From positions 1 through 29,262 of the forward strand of contig QZKK01000108.1 in assembly GCA_003599475.1 (NCBI GenBank): a DNA stretch of 29,262 nucleotides. The letters run 5' to 3'. The stretch's first letter is position 1, and each line of letters starts with the position of its first letter. The notes under the pieces are model-generated. The model ran no database searches, was not told the DNA's origin, and was given only the letters and a program-made list of their open reading frames with translations. This stretch comes from Desulfobacteraceae bacterium (GTDB lineage Bacteria; Desulfobacterota; Desulfobacteria; Desulfobacterales; SURF-15). The translations under genes and the position numbers were made by a program. Positions 23,273 through 29,262 of this stretch are shown here, piece by piece.

Positions 23273-24235
23273 TTATCGCACCAGGACGATCTTTCCATAA
23301 GACCCCGGCTCCATCACGCGGGCGTGCGCCCGGGCGGCTTCGGCCAGAGGAAATGTTTCACCGACGATCGGCCGCAGGGTGCCGTTTCCAAGACCGGCCG
23401 CAAGAGCCGCCTGGATCTGCTTCTTTTCACTTTCCGTTGCCACGGAAAAAAGCATCCCGATGATGTGGGCGCGGCGGACCATGGCCTCCCGCGGATTGAT
23501 CTCGATCGTCCCTCGGCTGCCGACGATGACGATCCTCCCATCGACTGCAACCGCCGTAAGATCTTTGGCGAGATTGACATTGGAAAGCATTTCGACGATG
23601 ACGTCGGCCCCCCGGCCGCCGGTGATTTCCATCACCTTCCGGTGGTATCCGTCTGCGGAATGGTCCAGCACGTGATGGGCACCCTGCTCTAGAACCAATC
23701 GTCTCCCCCTTTCCGAACCTCCGGTGCCGATGACGATCATTCCGGCGTTCCTCGCCAACTGTACCGCAGCGGTACCGACGGCACCGCTTGCGCCGTCGAT
23801 GAACGCCGTTTCACCGGGAAGTGCCCGCCCCCGCTGAAAGAGCGCCTGGTAGGCCGTGGAGTAGGCGATGTTTACCGCTGCGGCCTGCTCGAAAGAGATC
23901 TGATCCGTAACCGGGTGTACCCCCGAAGCCGGGCAAAGCGCCTTTTCGGCATAGGCACCGGTAATCGTCCGGCTGGTGTACACCCTTTCCCCTTTCTTTA
24001 CCGCCGTTACGTCCTTTCCGACCGCGACCACGACCCCGGCCGCTTCCTGCCCCGGAGTAAACGGAAGATCCGGCTTGATATGATAATTGCCGGATCGAAT
24101 GTATGTGTCTACGGGGTTCACGCCGATCGCCCGGATGTCGACAACGACCTGCCCGGGGCCCGGCTCCGGGTCCGGGACCTCCTCGAGCTTCATCTTCTCG
24201 GTACCGCCAAACTCGTGTACGCGTATCGCTTTCAT
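23273..24235 (-). CDS. NADPH:quinone oxidoreductase-like enzyme (MDR superfamily)
   Basis: A 320-residue medium-chain reductase of the zeta-crystallin/QOR type, expected to reduce quinones or activated alkenes with NADPH. The N-terminal GroES-like domain has GVNPVDTYIRSG and PFTPGQEAAGVVVAVG; the nucleotide fold has GASGAVGTAAVQLA from residue 148. The structural and catalytic zinc ligands of alcohol dehydrogenases are absent, as in QOR. The C-terminal INPREAMVRRAHIIGMLF block is typical. The ATG at 24235 follows GGGGAGGACAGG. It lies 148 bp downstream of the MFS gene on the same strand, so the two could be co-transcribed, though the gap is wide. Physiological substrate unknown. Confidence 0.9.
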   Translation of the reverse strand: MKAIRVHEFGGTEKMKLEEVPDPEPGPGQVVVDIRAIGVNPVDTYIRSGNYHIKPDLPFTPGQEAAGVVVAVGKDVTAVKKGERVYTSRTITGAYAEKALCPASGVHPVTDQISFEQAAAVNIAYSTAYQALFQRGRALPGETAFIDGASGAVGTAAVQLARNAGMIVIGTGGSERGRRLVLEQGAHHVLDHSADGYHRKVMEITGGRGADVIVEMLSNVNLAKDLTAVAVDGRIVIVGSRGTIEINPREAMVRRAHIIGMLFSVATESEKKQIQAALAAGLGNGTLRPIVGETFPLAEAARAHARVMEPGSYGKIVLVR

Positions 24236-24383
24236 CCTGTCCTCCCCTCTTAAAAAAAGGAACCGTTTAAAAAGTTCTTCTTCCTCTGAAATCGGATCGC
24301 CTCCATTGGACATTCTCCATGTTGGAGGGTAAGCACGAGGATCGGCAAAGACAACGAGGAAATTTTTGAATGGCTACAATTTT

Positions 24384-25673
24384 TCAGTTCCGGCCGCGGT
24401 CAAGCGTCTCCTGTACAAAGAGCGCTGCAAGAAACGCAACGATGCTGCAGAGGAAAAGAATGAAGAAACCCTGCCGGTACCCGGCCAGGGTAAAAGCACC
24501 GTTTACTCTCCCCTGACTTTCCAGGATGTATCCGAAAACGGGCTGGAAAACGGCGCCTCCGAAAAACGGAAAAATGTTGACCAGCCCGGTCGAAGTGCCG
24601 GCGATCCGAACCGGGAAGAGCTCCTTGGCGGCGGTGAACCCGATCACGACGACTGCACTGGAAAAAACGCCCATCCCCAGGCAGATCAGATAGAATCCGA
24701 CGTATGGGATCCGATCCGTGTAGAAGGCGAGCAGCATTGCCATAAGCAGAGTCAAAGCACTCGAAAGGAGGAGTACCGGCTTCCTCCCCTTGAAGATCCG
24801 ATTCGACATGAAGCTCATCATCGGGCTGCCTGCGATCATTCCGACCGCAATCATCGAAAGGATATGTCCGGCTTGGGCCTTGGAAAACCCGTAGATCTGC
24901 ATGAGATAAGGAGCCCCCCAGAGCCCTCCGAACGAAAAGAAAAATGCAAAATTGAAGAAGAACCAGATCGCAATGGGCCAGAACCGCGGAAGTACGAGGA
25001 CCCTTTTCATCCCTTCCAAAAGCCCCGCTTTATCCGCTTCCGGTGCATCCGGCTCGGAAACCGGCGGCCAGCCGAAATCGGAAGGACGGTCCCGCACGAA
25101 CAGCCAGACCATTGCCCCGAGGATAATCGTGATCAATCCCACCCCCGCGAAGGACATCCGCCAGCCGATCCAGTTGCTCAATATCGCAAGTGGAGTTGCC
25201 GCAGTCAGAGTGCCGAGCCCGCCCATGGCCATTAAAATACCGGTCATGGTGGCAAACTCCTTTACGCGGAACCATTCGGAAAGCACCTTAAGCGTCGGAA
25301 CAAAGAGCATCGAAACCCCGAGACCGACCAGCGTACGGCCGAAAATCGCCCAAAAAGCAGACGGGGCGAATCCGAGGAGAAGGGATCCGGCAAAGGCGAT
25401 TCCGAAAAACAGGGTGATCGTCCTTCTCGGACCCCAGGAATCCGAAAGCAGTCCGGCGGGAAGCTGCATCACCGCGTAAGGGTAGAAGTATGCGGAGCTC
25501 AGAATCCCCAGCAGCGCGCCGCCGGCTCCCAAATCCCGCATCATGTCGACGGCAACGATCGCCGGGCACAGCCGGTGAAAATAGACCAGCACGTAGCCGG
25601 CAGCCAGAATCCAGAATATCAGCCACCGGTAGCGGAGGCATTTTCCGGTTTCAGAAACAGCCGCATTCGTCAT
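24384..25673 (-). CDS. MFS transporter (organic anion type)
   Basis: A 429-residue major facilitator with twelve predicted spans. The first half has YVLVYFHRLCPAIVAVDMMRDL, QLPAGLLSDSWGPRRTI for the loop between spans two and three, and GRTLVGLGVSMLFVPTLKVLSEWF, as in the anion:cation symporter/hexuronate-type group. A short polar linker (DRPSDFGWPPVSEPDAPEADKAG) joins the halves. The start ATG at 25673 follows AAGGAT; the frame to 25781 adds 36 residues without a ribosome site. It diverges from the enolase-superfamily gene at 25994, so it may import that enzyme's substrate, such as a sugar acid. That link is inferred from position only. Confidence 0.88.
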   Translation of the reverse strand: MTNAAVSETGKCLRYRWLIFWILAAGYVLVYFHRLCPAIVAVDMMRDLGAGGALLGILSSAYFYPYAVMQLPAGLLSDSWGPRRTITLFFGIAFAGSLLLGFAPSAFWAIFGRTLVGLGVSMLFVPTLKVLSEWFRVKEFATMTGILMAMGGLGTLTAATPLAILSNWIGWRMSFAGVGLITIILGAMVWLFVRDRPSDFGWPPVSEPDAPEADKAGLLEGMKRVLVLPRFWPIAIWFFFNFAFFFSFGGLWGAPYLMQIYGFSKAQAGHILSMIAVGMIAGSPMMSFMSNRIFKGRKPVLLLSSALTLLMAMLLAFYTDRIPYVGFYLICLGMGVFSSAVVVIGFTAAKELFPVRIAGTSTGLVNIFPFFGGAVFQPVFGYILESQGRVNGAFTLAGYRQGFFILFLCSIVAFLAALFVQETLDRGRN

Positions 25674-25993
25674 TGAGATATCCTTGTCGTGTGGGGTTTC
25701 CGCGAAACGGTCGAACCTTTTAACACCGAACCAGTGAACGGTTGCCCTTTTGGAATAGAAGTTGGGACAAATGCGCTGCACGGCTTGAAACGGCAGCAGA
25801 TTGCTGTTGATTTAATCCTGCCATGAATTTATCTATCGCTTATGCTTCGGGCGCTTATCTTCGGGCGCTGATCGCCGGTCGGGAACGGAGAGCTGTCGAA
25901 TCCCTGAAAGGAACATCTATTTGAGGCCGATTTCAATGTCAATACCTATAACCGTTCAGCCACCGAAACGCGGAGGCACGAAGAGGAGGCGGT
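25674..25993. other. Divergent intergenic region, 320 bp, no gene
   Basis: The gap between the MFS gene and the enolase-superfamily gene should hold divergent promoters, but I see no confident -35/-10 pair. A small palindrome, cagca-gat-tgctg, lies at 25794-25806 with partly symmetric flanks and may be an operator. A tandem 14-bp repeat is listed separately at 25837-25872. A GAGGAGGCGGT ribosome site precedes the ATG at 25994. Confidence 0.5.
25837..25872. repeat. Short tandem repeat with 14-bp period (two heptads)
   Basis: The units cttcggg and cgcttat alternate: cgcttat at 25837, a one-base slip, cttcggg-cgcttat at 25845-25858, and cttcggg-cgctgat at 25859-25872. The 14-bp period is twice the 7-bp period of the arrays in the first 9 kb. 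Confidence 0.55.
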
Positions 25994-27160
25994 ATGAAGA
26001 TCAAAAGCATCGAAGCCAAATGGATTCATGTGCCGATTCCGGAAAAACAGCAGCATGTAAGTGACTTCGGAAGAATCGCATCCTTTGATTCCACGCTCGT
26101 TCGGATCGAAACCGAATGCGGCATCGTGGGCTACGGGGAAGCCAAGGAGGAGGTCGGCTCCGAAGGCAACAATACGGCGCTTGCCATGCTCATCAACGGG
26201 AAATTCGGCCCGATGCTGATCGGTCAAGACCCGCGGGACATCTCCCGGCTGTGGGAGGTGATGTACAACGGCACCCGTTCCCATTATGCGCTCAGGCACG
26301 GCCGCGTGTTTCCGCTTCTCGGAAGACGCGGGATCACCGTTTCGGCCATCAGCGGCATCGATATCGCACTCTGGGACATCCTCGGAAAATCGTTGAACGC
26401 ACCGGTTTGGAGGCTTCTGGGAGGGCGAACGGCTGCACGCATGCCGGCATATGCATCCGGCGGCTGGGCCGATGCATCCGGAATCGGGGATCAGCTCAAC
26501 GGCTACATCGCGCGGGGCGGCTTCAAAGCGGTCAAGATGCGCGTGGGGGTGATGGACGGGACCGTGGCCGCCTCTTCGAAACGGGTCAAAGCGGCCCGGG
26601 AAGCGATCGGGGATGAGATCGGCCTCATGTGCGATGCACACGGCACCTATTCGGTTGCAGAAGCCAAGCAGTTCTGCCGGATGGTCGAAGGATGCGACCT
26701 GATGTGGCTCGAAGAGCCCGTAACCGCAGACGATAAGGAGGGGTGCGCCGAAGTGCGCGCCTCGACTGCCATCCCCATCGCAGCCGGAGAGAGCGAATTC
26801 AACCGCTTCGATTTCAAGGCGCTCGCAGAGCTTCATGCGGTGGATATCTTTCAGCCGGATCTCGCCATCTGCGGGGGGATTACCGAGGCCATGCGGATTG
26901 CGGCCATCGCGTCTTCATACAATCTCCGTCTGGCACCGCACCTTTGGACCGGCGCCCCCGCATTTGCCGCCGGAATGCATGTGGCCGCTGCCTCCCCCGC
27001 AGGCTTTATCCTCGAGTATTCGCTGGGGGCCAATCCGCTGCTTCACGATCTGGTCGAGGAATCGTTTCCGGTGGAAGACGGCTGCCTCGAAATTCCGGAA
27101 CGCCCCGGCCTCGGCATCACGATCGTCGAGGATTTCGTAAAAAAGCATTCGGTCGGCTGA
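25994..27160 (+). CDS. Mandelate racemase/muconate lactonizing enzyme family protein
   Basis: A 388-residue member of the enolase superfamily, which abstracts the proton alpha to a carboxylate, usually for dehydration or epimerisation of sugar or hydroxy acids. The N-terminal capping domain spans about 1-125; SAISGIDIALWDILGKSLNAPVWRLLGG is diagnostic. Magnesium ligands are Asp214 (CDAHGTY), Glu240 (LEEP) and Glu266 (AGES). The acid-base residues are Lys181 in KMR and a His316-Asp289 dyad (APHLW, QPDLA), as in the mandelate racemase subgroup. The second position of the usual KxK motif is Arg183. The ATG follows GAGGAGGCGGT. A divergent MFS transporter may supply the substrate. Substrate not assignable from sequence. 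Confidence 0.9.
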   Translation: MKIKSIEAKWIHVPIPEKQQHVSDFGRIASFDSTLVRIETECGIVGYGEAKEEVGSEGNNTALAMLINGKFGPMLIGQDPRDISRLWEVMYNGTRSHYALRHGRVFPLLGRRGITVSAISGIDIALWDILGKSLNAPVWRLLGGRTAARMPAYASGGWADASGIGDQLNGYIARGGFKAVKMRVGVMDGTVAASSKRVKAAREAIGDEIGLMCDAHGTYSVAEAKQFCRMVEGCDLMWLEEPVTADDKEGCAEVRASTAIPIAAGESEFNRFDFKALAELHAVDIFQPDLAICGGITEAMRIAAIASSYNLRLAPHLWTGAPAFAAGMHVAAASPAGFILEYSLGANPLLHDLVEESFPVEDGCLEIPERPGLGITIVEDFVKKHSVG

Positions 27161-27196
27161 AAGACTTCCGTTAGGAGGCGACTTTATCTAGCGACT

Positions 27197-29131
27197 CTAT
27201 TTCCCGCCGCCACCGCCATTGTGGACCACCAGCCAGTTGCCCGGACCCGCCGCCACCAGAAAACTGTCCCCTTGGGCCACATCGAAGTTATAGACCGGAA
27301 AATGACCTCGTTTCAGGATGATGCTCTGCACCGGCAGCGGGCCGTTCTCACCTTGCAGGATCATGCCGGTTTTCAGATCCTTGACTCGAACCCATTCGCC
27401 CTGAGCGGTCAGCACCCGATGATGCTGAGTGACCTTGATCACACCGTTGATCAGGAAGTAGTGATCCGAGTCCGCTTGCAGGAATTCGGCGACCACTGCC
27501 TCCGCGGGACGACCCGAGAGTTGGTCCCAGGTCGCAACCCGAGCCCCTGCCTCGAGCTGGTCAATGCGGATACGGCCGCCATCGGGTCTCAACACCAGGG
27601 TGTCTCCGGTAAAACAGCTTGTGCCGATAGATTGGCCTGGCACTATGGCGGATGTCGTAGCCTCACCGGCCGCCTTGGCAACCTGTTCGGGTTTCGAATT
27701 GGAATTGCCCCTTGCCTCATTATCGATCTTATCCATTTCTTCACTCGATTTGGCCAGTTCCTCTTTGGTTAGCATTGATGACGAATCCCAAATGCCTGAG
27801 CCCCAATCACCGATCTTTGTTTCATGATCTCCCGCCGGGGCAGGCCATACAGAAATTGCATCGTTTGACCCCTCTGTGCCGCACAAATCCGAAGCGACCT
27901 TTGCCATCACTCTCTGAATGTCTTCGATCGGCTGGTCATGGATCTCGGTCGTTCTTCCCGGTAAGTTACCTGCCGGGCCTGCGAAGGCCTCGGCCGCGGT
28001 CTGTTGAGTATTGGCTTCTCTGACCGACGCAAAAAAATCCTTGAGCAGGTCCGCGATCTGTCTTGTACTCCGCCTTCGAGCCTGCTCCTCGCCCATCAGC
28101 TTCATCTTGAACAGGGACTTATCCCTTTCCAGTTGCTTCGTTATGTATGCATTCCACGCTTCCTCGTTTCCAAGGACCATACCGAATGTCATTATGAAGT
28201 CGTCGCCCACGGCACCACTTGATTCAGCACTATCTTGAAGCATCTTTGCCACATGCGACGACTCGTCGCTAAGATCCTGATCGCTCAAGCCGCGCAAGTA
28301 AGCTCTGTATTCCTCGGCAAACCGTTCCTTTCCGCTATTTCCGGTACTTGTCTGATGACCGTTGACATCCATACTAAAAGCGCCGTTTACCGGGCTTCCC
28401 ATGCCCAGATGCCCGTATATCACCTGCCCCGATCCGGTCAGCGCCGCCAATCGATGGGCGGCGAACCAGGAAATTCCGTTTGCGTATTCAAGCCCCATTT
28501 CCGCCACATAGGCATGCATCCTTTCCCGCGAGATCACCTCGTAGGTCTTTCCCCTTGCCGCCAGAAGCCGGATGGCATAATCTGTCAGGGCTTTCCGGTA
28601 CGGGGTCATGGCTTTTCCGTCCCTGGAGGTGTCCCGGTAGTAAGTCCAGACCACCCGGTTGGAAACGGTCTCGGGATAGATTCCTTTCTTTTCGTCTTCA
28701 AGAGCCTTCCGCGCATCCATCCGGTAGGCGATGCTTCTGAGAATAGTCCCCGTATCCCCGCACCGCTTCTCCCGGTCGGGGTCGTTTGCATCCCGGAAGC
28801 GGGTAAAACAGGCGGAGGCTCCCATGAAATCGCCCGAGGCGGCAAGGATCTCGCCCAAATAGAGATTGACCTCCGAATCGCTCTCATAACCGCTCGGGAT
28901 CGATTCCGCCTCTTTCAGAGCCTCTTCCATCCGGTCCAGCTTGTAATAGGCATAGGCCAGGCGCGCTCTTGTCGAAACATCGTTGGGGTTTTGAGCCAGG
29001 TAATCCTTGTAAAGCGCGATCGCCTCTTGGTAATTTCCCATGCCGAACTTCAGGTTCGCCTTCATGGCCGTATTGCAGCCCGACAACGATGCCGCTACAA
29101 TCAACCCGATTATAATGAGCATTCGTTTCAT
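27197..29131 (-). CDS. TPR/CsgG-like lipoprotein with C-terminal Hint domain
   Basis: A 644-residue exported lipoprotein. The signal peptide ends in the lipobox LSGC (Cys19). Tetratricopeptide-like helices follow (about 20-110: FGMGNYQEAIALYKDYLAQ, RLAYAYYKLDRMEEALK). Residues about 165-235 (LLAARGKTYEVISRERM, EMGLEYANG, GSGQVIYGHL) resemble the CsgG/FlgO fold of outer-membrane lipoproteins; this call is weaker. A long polar linker leads to a PT-HINT-like domain (506-638) with every expected catalytic residue: Cys506 (CFTGDTL), Thr568 and His571 (TQHH), and terminal His637-Asn638 (VYNFDV to WLVVHN). Only GGGGGK follows, so there is no toxin and no splicing nucleophile. This predicts self-cleavage of an anchored lipoprotein, Hedgehog-like in order. 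AAGGAGACAGGT precedes the ATG. A weak TTGACT/GATACT pair lies at 29201-29175 on this strand. Confidence 0.87.
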   Translation of the reverse strand: MKRMLIIIGLIVAASLSGCNTAMKANLKFGMGNYQEAIALYKDYLAQNPNDVSTRARLAYAYYKLDRMEEALKEAESIPSGYESDSEVNLYLGEILAASGDFMGASACFTRFRDANDPDREKRCGDTGTILRSIAYRMDARKALEDEKKGIYPETVSNRVVWTYYRDTSRDGKAMTPYRKALTDYAIRLLAARGKTYEVISRERMHAYVAEMGLEYANGISWFAAHRLAALTGSGQVIYGHLGMGSPVNGAFSMDVNGHQTSTGNSGKERFAEEYRAYLRGLSDQDLSDESSHVAKMLQDSAESSGAVGDDFIMTFGMVLGNEEAWNAYITKQLERDKSLFKMKLMGEEQARRRSTRQIADLLKDFFASVREANTQQTAAEAFAGPAGNLPGRTTEIHDQPIEDIQRVMAKVASDLCGTEGSNDAISVWPAPAGDHETKIGDWGSGIWDSSSMLTKEELAKSSEEMDKIDNEARGNSNSKPEQVAKAAGEATTSAIVPGQSIGTSCFTGDTLVLRPDGGRIRIDQLEAGARVATWDQLSGRPAEAVVAEFLQADSDHYFLINGVIKVTQHHRVLTAQGEWVRVKDLKTGMILQGENGPLPVQSIILKRGHFPVYNFDVAQGDSFLVAAGPGNWLVVHNGGGGGK

Positions 29132-29262
29132 ACCTGTCTCCTTTGAAGATGTCGTTTTCGCCGTTTGCTCCCCAAGTATCCCAAGGACAAGATACAGTCA
29201 ATCGTTATGCATAGCGGGTGGATTCTACCGGTGAAATCAGGGGAAAGCATCCGTAGAGTCCG

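Noticed and set aside
27197..28000. Intein in the lipoprotein gene
   Set aside because: The residue after the terminal Asn is Gly, not Cys, Ser or Thr, and only six residues follow, so there is no C-extein to splice.

Overview
The window looks like chromosome from an anaerobic Desulfobacterota (deltaproteobacterial) sulfate reducer or syntroph that oxidises aromatic or dicarboxylic acids. The main reason is a cluster pairing a glutaryl-CoA dehydrogenase of the non-decarboxylating type known from Desulfococcus multivorans with a glutaconyl-CoA decarboxylase carboxyltransferase subunit and its small biotin carrier. No rRNA, tRNA, CRISPR array, transposase or phage gene is visible. Assignments come from reading motifs, without database searches.

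Layout. (1) 185-1312 (+): an unassigned multi-span membrane protein with an apparent internal duplication. (2) 1454-8659 (-): a probable operon, read right to left as glutaryl-CoA dehydrogenase, carboxymuconolactone-decarboxylase-like protein, biotin carrier, GcdA, thioredoxin reductase and a PD-(D/E)XK nuclease/XPD-like helicase. (3) 8905-14637 (+), divergent from it: a 2-hydroxypentadienoate-hydratase-family enzyme, then a complete Liv-type ABC uptake system (binding protein, two ATPases, two permeases). (4) 14620-17465 (-): a LuxR-type HTH protein, a Sfp-type phosphopantetheinyl transferase and an EntS-like MFS exporter. (5) 17819-23262 (+): a LolD-like ATPase, a 1244-residue FtsX permease fused in frame to an AttH/CrtC lipocalin-like domain, and a BrkB/YihY membrane protein. 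(6) 23273-25673 (-): an MFS transporter and a quinone-oxidoreductase-like enzyme. (7) 25994-27160 (+): an enolase-superfamily enzyme. (8) 27197-29131 (-): a TPR/CsgG-like lipoprotein ending in an apparently intact Hint autoprocessing domain.

Function. Regions 2 and 3 suggest uptake of an organic acid by the Liv system and oxidation through glutaryl-CoA and glutaconyl-CoA towards crotonyl-CoA. The membrane decarboxylase subunit GcdB needed for sodium pumping is not in the window. Region 5 resembles the Att-type ABC systems, with permease and lipocalin-like partner welded into one polypeptide.

The least expected signals are: (a) several unrelated families of short repeats, nearly all with a 7-bp period, confined to intergenic gaps and gene ends, mostly in the first 9 kb; (b) the Hint-terminated lipoprotein, whose layout recalls Hedgehog proteins; and (c) the permease-AttH fusion.
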